Below, piece by piece: positions 1-7,860 of a stretch of 64,000 nucleotides of DNA. The translations under genes were made by a program, and so were the position numbers. Positions within the stretch are counted from its first letter, which is position 1, and every line of letters begins with the position of its first letter. The notes under the pieces are model-generated. The model had not been told where the DNA came from, ran no database searches, and saw only the letters and a program-made list of their open reading frames with translations. Location of the stretch: assembly GCA_963976435.1 (NCBI GenBank), contig CAXBKQ010000015.1, forward strand, positions 36,781 through 100,780, read 5' to 3'. The DNA is from CAKZNE01 sp963976435 (GTDB lineage: Bacteria; Bacteroidota; Bacteroidia; Flavobacteriales; Schleiferiaceae).

Positions 1-610
1 GTAGACTCTTTGCACTATCCACAGAAATAACTGATACATCTACGAACAAAAGGGTATCTGATTGATGAAAATTTGGAACTACATTCGGATCTTGATTCGC
101 TCCAAAACCTATGCTTCTCAACATGGTCCCCACCGTTTCATGAAGGGTGTCATTCGCATCGGAAGGCAAGGCCACAGGTTTAATCCCTACCACTGGCTGA
201 CTTAATTTTATTAAGGCAACATCGGCATTTTCATCTGTTCCATCTAGGAAGTCAGGATGAATAATAATCATATCTACTGTTCTATGAACCCAATTTCCAT
301 TTGGGTTTTCGAGGGCGTAAATATTAAATCCAACCTCCACATCATTTACTGAGATCGCCTGAGGAGTTGGAGAACTATAATCAATTAAACAGTGGGCAGC
401 AGTTAATACCCATTCCGGGCCTATTAAACTAGCACCACAAAAAAAGTTGTTTTCCAGGTTTGTGGCACCTCCAGAATTGGGCGCCAAAAGTGTAGCCATA
501 AATTTATAATCGCCATTGGTGACAGCCGTGCCACCTACAATTTCTGGTTTTTGAGCATATAAACTCATTTGGATAAAAACCAGCAGTAGAGTAGTAATAA
601 TTTTTTTCAT
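1..610 (-). CDS. Trypsin-like (S1) serine protease, secreted, partial
   Basis: This gene starts with ATG at 608-610 on the minus strand and runs off the left edge, so only the N-terminal 203 residues are visible. A signal peptide of about 19 residues ends in YAQ. The chymotrypsin fold follows: the activation-type N-terminus EIVGGT at about residues 23-28, the catalytic histidine in LTAAHC (His73) and the catalytic aspartate in NADVALIKL (Asp130). The catalytic serine lies outside the window. A mature end so close to the signal cleavage site suggests little or no propeptide. It is expected to be exported and to cleave proteins outside the cytoplasm. The C-terminus, which might carry a T9SS sorting domain, cannot be seen. 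Confidence 0.85.
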   Translation of the reverse strand, partial: MKKIITTLLLVFIQMSLYAQKPEIVGGTAVTNGDYKFMATLLAPNSGGATNLENNFFCGASLIGPEWVLTAAHCLIDYSSPTPQAISVNDVEVGFNIYALENPNGNWVHRTVDMIIIHPDFLDGTDENADVALIKLSQPVVGIKPVALPSDANDTLHETVGTMLRSIGFGANQDPNVVPNFHQSDTLLFVDVSVISVDSAKSL

Positions 611-672
611 TTTAGTTTTTGCTTATTTATGTATTAATGACAACTAAAGTTCCTATAACACGTATTTCACCC

Positions 673-1419
673 TTAAAAAATTTCATTTAGCTTGTACAAT
701 ACTGGTCTGGATGGTGTAGCATCATTGTGAAAAGGTGCCAATTGTAAATTCATAAAATAAAGCCCTTCTTCAATACCCTCTTCAATTTCCAGCAATTCGG
801 AAATAGTAGCCTCTGAACGAGGATTCTCTGGGAAATTCCACCATGCTTTATGGGATAGCAATTGACCAGCATCTTCCTCTCTATCCACGGAGGGAAGGTC
901 AGTTAAAATATGTTTAATCCCCTTTTCTCGGATTTTCAGAATACAATCTGCATCAAAATATGGGGGGTTGGTATTGCTAAAATCATGTCCAGATTTAAAA
1001 TGACCAGCTTTAATAATAAGCGCGTCAAAATCCCAATTCTCTACCTTATCCTTTATTAAATCCCAACTAATAATATGATCCGTTTTTACTTCAATGGGCT
1101 CAACTGAAATATAGTGGGCTATAAAATGGTATTCTTTTACTTGATCATTTACACTTTCTTGGGCTTTAGAAATATGGCCAAAACCTTCAGTATGTGTTCC
1201 ATTTCCATGGGGATTGAAAAAAATATTGAAAAAATTCACTGAAGAGCCTTGTTCTACACTTCCTATCCAGTCATCATTTTTCACCGGCTTAGCCTCCGAA
1301 TCATTTACATACCAAGCCTTAATTTCCCCACCAACTTTAGCTAGGGTACTGGAAAGATCGATTCCTTTTGATAAATCACAGGAATACTTTTTATTCAAAT
1401 GCTCTAGAATTATTTTCAT
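673..1419 (-). CDS. Cyclase family protein (kynurenine-formamidase-like metal hydrolase)
   Basis: The 248-residue product fits the PF04199 cyclase/KynB family. The hallmark metal-binding motif appears as HGNGTHTEGFGH, with His71, His76 and His82 as likely zinc/manganese ligands. The usual family form is HxGTHxDxPxH; here the aspartate is glutamate and an extra residue sits in the first gap. Family members hydrolyse N-formylkynurenine or related cyclic amides, and the real substrate here is unknown. The gene starts with ATG only 3 bases after the hemW stop and is the last gene of the kinase-hemW-cyclase operon. No kynurenine-pathway neighbours are visible, so a tryptophan-degradation role is not supported by context. 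Confidence 0.75.
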   Translation of the reverse strand: MKIILEHLNKKYSCDLSKGIDLSSTLAKVGGEIKAWYVNDSEAKPVKNDDWIGSVEQGSSVNFFNIFFNPHGNGTHTEGFGHISKAQESVNDQVKEYHFIAHYISVEPIEVKTDHIISWDLIKDKVENWDFDALIIKAGHFKSGHDFSNTNPPYFDADCILKIREKGIKHILTDLPSVDREEDAGQLLSHKAWWNFPENPRSEATISELLEIEEGIEEGLYFMNLQLAPFHNDATPSRPVLYKLNEIF

Positions 1420-1422
1420 GCT

Positions 1423-2547
1423 TCAAATATAAAAAAGGGATGATGCGATTCCGTCCGAGTGGAAACGCCAGGCTCTAGGAATAAAGATGCGATCTCCATT
1501 TTCTTCTAATTTCCCTAAGCTCAATAGTGGAATAAGTTCTGTTTGAAAGTGATTTTTAAAATCTTGGAATTGCAGTTCCAGAACATTTCGGTCTAGGCCT
1601 TCCATGGTTCTTAAAGAAATCATCAGCCATTCATTAAACTGATCTTGAAGGGATAAATTTTCACTTTCCATAGCCATTTCCCCAGATTCTATACCTTTAA
1701 GATAAAGGGCATTATTGCTAATATTCCATGATCTCAAACCAGGACAAAATGAATGAGCAGAAGGTCCAACACCCAAATAAGGATCTCCTTTCCAATATGA
1801 GGAATTGTGAACTGCTCTACGTCCATTTTTAGAAAAATTTGAAACTTCATAATGATCATATCCAGCTTGGCTTAGTTCATCTACCAAAATTGAAAATTGA
1901 TCGAATGCTGTTTCGTCATTTAGTTCCTTAATCTCTCCGGTTTTTATTTTATAAGCTAACACTGTTTTTGGCTCCACCGTTAAGGCGTAAGAAGATATAT
2001 GGTTTACATTGAGGGAAATGGCCTTTTGCAGTTGTTCCTTCCAAACTCTATTGCTCATATTCGGTTGGGCATAAATAAGATCTATACTGATGTTTTCCAA
2101 GCCTAAATCTTGGGCCTGGGAAATGCATTTTTCTGCTTGTTGAGAATTATGAGACCTATTCATTAAAATTAAATCCTCATCCCTAAAAGACTGTACACCA
2201 ATTGACAACCTATTTATTAAACTTGCAGAAAGAGATTTTAATTTATCTGTAGTTAAATCATCAGGATTAGCCTCAAGGGTGATCTCAGCTTCAGTGTCAA
2301 CACTGAAATTATGATGGATGGCATCAAAAATTTGATCCAAGTCATTTTTCTCCATTAGGGAAGGAGTACCACCCCCGAAGTATATGCTTTTTAAAGGCTT
2401 ATTATTTAGGAATTCCTTGCGCATTTTCAATTCTTTACAAATGGCATCCACCATTTCCTGTTTATATTTCAAGGAAGTTGAAAAATGAAAATCGCAGTAA
2501 ATACAAGCTTTTTTACAAAAAGGGATGTGGATATATAGTCCGGCCAC
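1423..2547 (-). CDS. hemW: HemW-type radical SAM protein (coproporphyrinogen III oxidase-like)
   Basis: This 374-residue radical SAM enzyme has the cluster-binding motif CKKACIYC near residues 11-18, followed by DFHF as in HemW. Other conserved blocks are YFGGGTPSL, EANPDDL, GVQSF and the HYEVSNF region. HemW is regarded as a heme chaperone rather than a true coproporphyrinogen oxidase, and is often misannotated as HemN. The start is GTG, overlapping the last base of the upstream kinase stop codon (TAGTG), which suggests translational coupling. Its partner genes in the operon are a sensor kinase and a cyclase-family hydrolase, so heme handling may be co-expressed with a signalling function. 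Confidence 0.9.
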   Translation of the reverse strand: MAGLYIHIPFCKKACIYCDFHFSTSLKYKQEMVDAICKELKMRKEFLNNKPLKSIYFGGGTPSLMEKNDLDQIFDAIHHNFSVDTEAEITLEANPDDLTTDKLKSLSASLINRLSIGVQSFRDEDLILMNRSHNSQQAEKCISQAQDLGLENISIDLIYAQPNMSNRVWKEQLQKAISLNVNHISSYALTVEPKTVLAYKIKTGEIKELNDETAFDQFSILVDELSQAGYDHYEVSNFSKNGRRAVHNSSYWKGDPYLGVGPSAHSFCPGLRSWNISNNALYLKGIESGEMAMESENLSLQDQFNEWLMISLRTMEGLDRNVLELQFQDFKNHFQTELIPLLSLGKLEENGDRIFIPRAWRFHSDGIASSLFYI

Positions 2548-3710
2548 TATTCTTTCGGTTTTTTTAGAATTATCCTAAAGGTACTGCCTACACCAAGTTC
2601 AGATTGGGCTACGAATATTCTTCCATTATGGTATTCTTCAACTATTCTCTTTGCTAGGCTCAAGCCTAAACCCCATCCCCTACTTTTCGTGGTATAGCCG
2701 GGTCTGAATATTGTTTTCTGTTTATTACTGGCAATACCTTTTCCAGAATCTTCTACTTCCAGTCGTACAGATTTAGGCATGTCTATTAATCTGATTTTAA
2801 TAAATCCTGAACCTGCCCCAATAGCATCTATAGCATTGCGAATTAGGTTTTCTACCACCCATTCAAACAATTGTTTATTCAACTCAATAGCTATGTTTTC
2901 CTCTTCTGGTAGCTCAAGGCTGATGTCAATTTTTTTGGAGCTTCTACTTTGTAAATAGCCCACTGCCTCTTGTGTTATTTCTACAATATTTTGGCTTTTA
3001 ATAGCAGGTTGCGAACCAATTTTTGAAAAACGCTGAGTAATCATATTCAATCGTTGAATATCCTTACCCATTTCTAAAACCATGGCTTCATTTTCGGGTC
3101 TATCGCTAAGTAGTTCTATCCAGCCCATTAGTGAGGTTAAGGGAGTTCCAATCTGATGTGCAGTTTCTTTAGCCAATCCATTCCAAACCTGGTTTTGTTC
3201 AGATTTCCTTGCATTACTAAAAGCGATATAGGCAATTACAATAAACAAGGAAATAACAATAAGGAGAATAATGGGGTATAATCTTAATTTGGTTAGGAGG
3301 GTAGAATTTTGAAAATAGAGGTAGTGGAAATCACCATCTCCAAAATCAATTTCAATGGGATCGGCCTCCGACTTCATCTCTTCAATTTTTGCCGCCAGCC
3401 ATTTAGGATCATTCACTTTTTCCTGATCGATATTCTTTCCTTGGGTAAAATTTCCGTCCCTATCGGCTATTAAAATGGGGATGGTATTATTAGACTCAAT
3501 TATTTTATGCTCAAAAACAGTAATTTTTTGATTGGGGTCTGCGCTTATCAATCGCTGGTAGATATCACCTATTTGGTTCATCTTTTTTACCTCTTCCTTT
3601 CTAAGTTCGTCAAGAAAACTCTCCGTATACCAAAGAGTAGCTAGGCCTATGAGGGAGGCGAAAACGAATAGGAAAAGTTTCCAGAGATTTTTTCTTCTAT
3701 AGAAATCCAT
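2547..3710 (-). CDS. Membrane sensor histidine kinase
   Basis: I place the start at the ATG at 3708-3710; a GTG six codons upstream is possible but lies closer to the predicted transcription start. The 387-residue protein has a membrane segment at about 10-27, an extracytoplasmic loop of about 115 residues, a second membrane segment at about 143-164, a HisKA domain with the phospho-acceptor His185 in AHQIGTPL, and a HATPase_c domain with NLIRNAIDAIG, DSGKGI and GWGLGLSLAKR. No response regulator is adjacent, so it is an orphan kinase. It leads an operon with hemW and a cyclase. A well-formed promoter lies just upstream. Confidence 0.85.
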   Translation of the reverse strand: MDFYRRKNLWKLFLFVFASLIGLATLWYTESFLDELRKEEVKKMNQIGDIYQRLISADPNQKITVFEHKIIESNNTIPILIADRDGNFTQGKNIDQEKVNDPKWLAAKIEEMKSEADPIEIDFGDGDFHYLYFQNSTLLTKLRLYPIILLIVISLFIVIAYIAFSNARKSEQNQVWNGLAKETAHQIGTPLTSLMGWIELLSDRPENEAMVLEMGKDIQRLNMITQRFSKIGSQPAIKSQNIVEITQEAVGYLQSRSSKKIDISLELPEEENIAIELNKQLFEWVVENLIRNAIDAIGAGSGFIKIRLIDMPKSVRLEVEDSGKGIASNKQKTIFRPGYTTKSRGWGLGLSLAKRIVEEYHNGRIFVAQSELGVGSTFRIILKKPKE

Positions 3711-3742
3711 ATTTAATAATTGTAACACAAACTTTTAGACCT

Positions 3743-3771
3743 CAAATTTATTGCTTTTTGATCCCGCAAAA
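3743..3771 (-). promoter_or_regulatory. Promoter of the kinase-hemW-cyclase operon
   Basis: On the minus strand, TTTTG (3767-3771) and TAAATTTG (3743-3750) are separated by 16 bases. This matches the Bacteroidota sigma-70 pattern (-33 TTG/TTTG, -7 TAnnTTTG). It lies 32 bases upstream of the chosen ATG. Confidence 0.6.
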
Positions 3772-3823
3772 TACTTCGCGATAAGACCCGTTATTATTTC
3801 CTTCGTCAATCAGGATTATTGAC

Positions 3824-3831
3824 TATTTTTG
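3824..3831 (+). promoter_or_regulatory. -7 element upstream of the glycosyltransferase-pyrC operon
   Basis: TATTTTTG fits TAnnTTTG and lies 28 bases before the TTG start of the glycosyltransferase. No clear -33 box is found at the right distance, so this is a weaker call. Confidence 0.45.
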
Positions 3832-3859
3832 GCGATTGCAATATAAACCATAGTACAAA

Positions 3860-4588
3860 TTGTCCGACGCCTTAGTCATTATTCCTACTTATAACGAAAA
3901 AGAGAATATTGAAAATATTCTTAGAAAGGTGATGTCCTTGCCTGAGGATTTTCATGTTTTGGTGGTTGATGATGGCTCACCTGATGGAACTGCGGCCATT
4001 GTTCAAAATCTAAAATCGGAGTTTCCCCAATCTATTTTCCTATTAGAAAGGGCTGGAAAACAAGGATTAGGAACGGCCTATTTAGATGGATTTAAATGGG
4101 GAAAGGAAAAGGAATATGAATATTTCTTTGAAATGGATGCCGATTTTTCTCATAATCCCGAAGACCTTGTACGACTATATCATACCAGTAAAGACGAAAA
4201 TATTGATGTTGTTATTGGATCTCGATATATAAAAGGGGTGAATGTTGTGAATTGGCCTATGAGTCGGGTATTGTTAAGTTATTTCGCCTCTAGATATGTA
4301 CGAATCATTCTAAGCATTCCTGTTGAGGATACCACAGCAGGTTTTATTTGTTATAAGAGAAAAGTTTTGGAAGCTATAAACTTCAAAAAGATAAAATTTG
4401 TAGGCTATGCTTTTCAAATTGAAATGAAATATATAGCCTATAAAAAGGGATTCTCAATTAAGGAGATTCCAGTGATTTTTACGGACCGTACTCTTGGTAA
4501 ATCAAAAATGTCACAAAGTATTATTAAGGAAGCTGTTTTTGGTGTGCTTCAATTGAAATTGAGAAGTATAACCAGAGGCTTTAAATAA
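3860..4588 (+). CDS. Polyprenol-monophosphomannose synthase-like glycosyltransferase (GT2)
   Basis: This 242-residue GT2 enzyme begins with a TTG codon and the N-terminus MSDALVIIPTYNEKENI. No ATG is available before the conserved strand. The nucleotide-sugar aspartates are seen in VVDDGSPDGT and EMDADFSHNPEDL; VIGSRY and AGFICYKR follow, as in Dpm1/Ppm1 enzymes that transfer mannose from GDP-mannose to polyprenyl phosphate. There is no C-terminal membrane domain, so it is the short soluble form. It lies 15 bases upstream of pyrC and likely shares its transcript. Its role is presumably in protein or lipid glycosylation; the exact sugar is not shown. Confidence 0.85.
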   Translation: MSDALVIIPTYNEKENIENILRKVMSLPEDFHVLVVDDGSPDGTAAIVQNLKSEFPQSIFLLERAGKQGLGTAYLDGFKWGKEKEYEYFFEMDADFSHNPEDLVRLYHTSKDENIDVVIGSRYIKGVNVVNWPMSRVLLSYFASRYVRIILSIPVEDTTAGFICYKRKVLEAINFKKIKFVGYAFQIEMKYIAYKKGFSIKEIPVIFTDRTLGKSKMSQSIIKEAVFGVLQLKLRSITRGFK

Positions 4589-4603
4589 AATTACTCCATT
4601 GTT

Positions 4604-5944
4604 ATGAGGAAAATCCTGATAAAAAATGCCAGGATAGTAAATGAGGGAAAGGTTGTGCAAGGCGACCTTTTAATTGAAGGTGAAAGAATTGCTCAAATTG
4701 ACAGTACCTTAAGTCAGAGAGATAGCGACACCCAAATTATTGATGCAGCTGGGAAATTCTTATTACCTGGAATAATTGATGATCAAGTTCATTTTAGAGA
4801 GCCCGGGCTAACCCATAAAGCCAATATTCATTCCGAATCTCGTGCGGCAGTTGGCGGTGGGGTAACCTCCTATATTGAACAGCCAAACACCAAACCTCCA
4901 GCAACTAGTATAGAACTATTGGAAGCCAAATATTCCATTGCAGAAAATACTTCTTTGGCCAATTTCGGTTTTAATATGGGGGCTAGTAATGACAATATTG
5001 AAGAGATAAAAAAAATAGATCCAAAGAGAGTTCCTGGAGTAAAAGTCTTTATGGGAAGTAGCACCGGCAATATGCTGGTAGATCAAGAATCTAGTTTGGA
5101 TTTAATCTTTAAACACAGTCCTGTACCAGTAATTACACATTGCGAAGATGAAGCTACTATAAAGGCAAATCTTGAAAAATTCCATGCACAGTACGGCGAA
5201 GATATTCCCATTAAAAGTCATCCAGAAATTAGAAGTAGAGAGGCCTGTCTATTATCTTCAACCAAGGCTGTAGAGATGGCCAAAAAACATGGTACACGAT
5301 TACATGTTTTCCATATTAGCACTGCCGAAGAAACGGAGTTGTTTAGCAATAAACAGCCCTTGGCAGAAAAGCAAATCACAGCAGAAGCCTGCATTCACCA
5401 TCTATGGTTTAGCGATGAGGATTATGAAGAAAAAGGAACCTTTATAAAATGGAATCCCGCTGTAAAAACTGCTCAGGATCGTGAAAAAATTTTTGAAGCC
5501 GTATTGGACGACAGAATAGATGTTATTGCCACCGACCATGCTCCTCATACACTAGAGGAAAAAAATAATAAATACGATTCAGCACCTTCCGGCGGACCCT
5601 TACTTCAGCATGCCCTATTGGCTATGATGGAATTTGTAAGAGATGAAAAAATAAGCATTGAAAAGCTAGCTGAAAAGATGTGTCACAATCCTGCGATATT
5701 ATTTAATATTAAGGAAAGAGGTTTTATTAGAGAGGGCTATTATGCAGATTTAGTTTTGATTGATGCCGCCCAACCATGGAAGGTAAACAGAGAGAATATT
5801 TTATCGAAATGCGCCTGGTCACCTTTTGAAGGAACCACCTTCAGAGCTAGGATATCACACACTTTTGTAAATGGCCAAATTGCCTATGAAAACGGCAAGG
5901 TAAATGATAATATTCGCGGAAAACGACTAGAGTTTGATCGCTAG
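4604..5944 (+). CDS. pyrC: Dihydroorotase
   Basis: This 446-residue amidohydrolase interconverts carbamoyl-aspartate and dihydroorotate in pyrimidine synthesis. Diagnostic blocks are DDQVHFREPG near residue 60, EQPNT, KVFMGSSTGNML (the lysine of the binuclear metal site), HCEDE, HVFHIST and IATDHAPHTLEEK with the catalytic aspartate. In the first metal motif the usual HxH reads QVH, so one canonical metal-binding histidine is replaced by glutamine. I recall the same form in related flavobacterial enzymes. The next gene, a DUF4296 lipoprotein, overlaps its 3' end by 11 bases, a common arrangement in Bacteroidota. Confidence 0.92.
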   Translation: MRKILIKNARIVNEGKVVQGDLLIEGERIAQIDSTLSQRDSDTQIIDAAGKFLLPGIIDDQVHFREPGLTHKANIHSESRAAVGGGVTSYIEQPNTKPPATSIELLEAKYSIAENTSLANFGFNMGASNDNIEEIKKIDPKRVPGVKVFMGSSTGNMLVDQESSLDLIFKHSPVPVITHCEDEATIKANLEKFHAQYGEDIPIKSHPEIRSREACLLSSTKAVEMAKKHGTRLHVFHISTAEETELFSNKQPLAEKQITAEACIHHLWFSDEDYEEKGTFIKWNPAVKTAQDREKIFEAVLDDRIDVIATDHAPHTLEEKNNKYDSAPSGGPLLQHALLAMMEFVRDEKISIEKLAEKMCHNPAILFNIKERGFIREGYYADLVLIDAAQPWKVNRENILSKCAWSPFEGTTFRARISHTFVNGQIAYENGKVNDNIRGKRLEFDR

Positions 5945-6443
5945 AATTTCCATATTAGTCCTCGCTATTTTTCTTTTTTCTTGTGAAAGTAAGAATACAG
6001 ATGAGCTCAATGTTGAAGATACCCTAAGTCCTGAAAAAATGATAGAAATCCTTACGGATATTCATATTGTTGAAGGAGCCAAAATAGGCAGAAAAATAAT
6101 GGGCGACACCTTGATGATGGACGCCTATTACCAAAAGGTATTTTCAAAATATCAAATTGACAAAAAACAGTTTGAGGCAAATTACCGATATTATAGCTCA
6201 GAGCCCAAAAGGATGGATGATATCTATGAAAAGGTGGTAGAGAATCTCAATCAATTGCAAATAAGCGTTCCAAAATGGGATGAAATGGAGGCTCTAAACG
6301 GGGAAAACGATAAGCGAAGTAAGGACAGTATTGAAAGCAAAAGTCTGTTGGATTCCTTGATGAAAGATTCAAGCTTTATAGATAGACAAGCCCTAAAAAA
6401 TTTACGTCCCTTAAAAACTCAAGAGGCTGAATCTGACAAATAA
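5934..6443 (+). CDS. DUF4296 lipoprotein
   Basis: This 169-residue lipoprotein starts with TTG inside the end of pyrC (11-base overlap). The N-terminus is hydrophobic and ends in the lipobox LFSC, so Cys17 is the likely lipidation site. The segment LSPEKMIEILTDIHIVEGA is typical of DUF4296, a Bacteroidota-specific family of unknown function that often sits beside pyrC. The C-terminal 50 residues are charged and rich in Glu, Lys and Ser. Its last 25 bases overlap the convergently transcribed epimerase gene. Confidence 0.8.
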   Translation: MIARISILVLAIFLFSCESKNTDELNVEDTLSPEKMIEILTDIHIVEGAKIGRKIMGDTLMMDAYYQKVFSKYQIDKKQFEANYRYYSSEPKRMDDIYEKVVENLNQLQISVPKWDEMEALNGENDKRSKDSIESKSLLDSLMKDSSFIDRQALKNLRPLKTQEAESDK

Positions 6444-7432
6444 AATTTGGCAATTTCCTTGGCGGAATCTTCTATTTTCCGGAATGTAAATCCCAATCTT
6501 TCCTGTAATTTTTCGCTGCTATACAAATAGGTCTTTTGCGCTGTACGAGCTGTTTCTTTAGTGATCAAAGGCTTTATTCTGAATAGCTTAAATTTCAACC
6601 ATTCTATCCTCCATGCAAGCTCACTTAAAAACCTACCCACTTTTTTCTTTGGTGGGTTTACCCCTAATCCCTGAGCTATATAATTGAAAAAATTCTCATA
6701 GCTAATATTTTCGGCGGCTACTACAAACCTTTCCTCTTTAATATCACTTTTCATAAGTTGGATCATCGCTTTAGCCACATCCCTTACATCCACAAAAGCA
6801 TTAGTTCCTGAAGTAAAATATTTTAAACCTTTAGCCACCGTATTAAACATTGCAGAGCTACCATTATTCCAGTTTCCAGGACCAATTATAATACAGGGAT
6901 TTATGATCACTACATTTAAACCTTCCTGGCTAGCCCTCCAAACTTCAATCTCCGAAGCGTATTTTCCTTTGGAATAGTTGCTATTATTCTTACTTTCTAC
7001 CCAATCACTATTTTCATCAATCACCTTGTTTTCTGCCTTTCTTCCTAAGGAGGCCACGCTGCTGGTATGAAGGAATTTTCGAATAGGATAGTCCAATGCA
7101 ATATTTACCATATTGGCAGTTGACGTTACATTATCTTCCAAAACCATTTTACTATCCTTGGGGTTGAAACTTACTACTGCAGCACAATGGTAAACATCTT
7201 CTATCCCTTCAAAAGCTGGTTCTAGAGCAACAATGTCCAATAAATCCGCTTCAAACCATTCCAGATTTTGGATAAAAGCACTAATATCAATCTGATAATA
7301 GGCCGCCGTTCTTTTTATAATTTCCTTATCGGAATGCGGGCGACATATGGCCCTAATTTTTTCTCCACTCTGAAGTAAATTAATAATAAGATGAGACCCC
7401 AAAAGACCTGTACCGCCCGTAACTAATACCAT
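6419..7432 (-). CDS. NAD-dependent epimerase/dehydratase (extended SDR)
   Basis: The 337-residue product has the Rossmann NAD(P)-binding motif TGGTGLLGSHL at residues 5-15 and the catalytic pair Tyr153 and Lys157 (YSKGK), preceded by LHTSSVASLG with the catalytic serine. It resembles dihydroflavonol-reductase/NAD-epimerase types; the substrate is unknown. It is a single gene on the minus strand, and its 3' end overlaps the DUF4296 gene tail to tail by 25 bases. Confidence 0.85.
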   Translation of the reverse strand: MVLVTGGTGLLGSHLIINLLQSGEKIRAICRPHSDKEIIKRTAAYYQIDISAFIQNLEWFEADLLDIVALEPAFEGIEDVYHCAAVVSFNPKDSKMVLEDNVTSTANMVNIALDYPIRKFLHTSSVASLGRKAENKVIDENSDWVESKNNSNYSKGKYASEIEVWRASQEGLNVVIINPCIIIGPGNWNNGSSAMFNTVAKGLKYFTSGTNAFVDVRDVAKAMIQLMKSDIKEERFVVAAENISYENFFNYIAQGLGVNPPKKKVGRFLSELAWRIEWLKFKLFRIKPLITKETARTAQKTYLYSSEKLQERLGFTFRKIEDSAKEIAKFYLSDSAS

Positions 7433-7535
7433 AGAAAGACAAATTTTCTGTGGCTAAAGTAAGGGATTTAGGTGGTTTTAAACAGGGGCTTTTTCTCTGT
7501 TATTCCAATTTCAAAAAAACCATTAGGCTTCTAGT

Positions 7536-7859
7536 TTGCTCTTTAGTCAAACCTATTTAAAAAAGGAGGGCAGTACAAACGAGAATTCAGACTTTGTTGT
7601 CAAAGACAATGTTCCTGATACTTTTAACGTTTCGGTTTACCCTAATCCAGTAAAAGATTATTTAAATATCGAAATTAATAATTTGTCTTCAGGAATTGCC
7701 GAAATCTATGACCTGAATGGTAAATTGCTTGGCATAACTGAAATTCGCACCGGGTATGGAATTCTATCAACTAGCGAGCTCTCAAACGGACTTTATGTAG
7801 TGAAGATTTCTGGCACAAATGGAAAGTCTGCTGTACAGAAAATTTTAGTTAATAAATAA
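7536..7859 (+). pseudogene. Orphan T9SS sorting domain, probable gene remnant
   Basis: The open frame encodes about 107 residues. Nearly all of it is one T9SS type A sorting domain: VSVYPNP, IYDLNGKLL, STSELSNGLYVVKI and a final KILVNK. There is no signal peptide and no cargo domain. An in-frame stop at 7524-7526 and the lack of an ATG leave only a TTG start, giving MLFSQT, which resembles the end of a lost signal peptide. It ends 1 base before the next T9SS gene. I read it as a deletion remnant of a former T9SS protein, though a functional tiny ORF cannot be excluded. Confidence 0.55.
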
Positions 7860-7860
7860 A

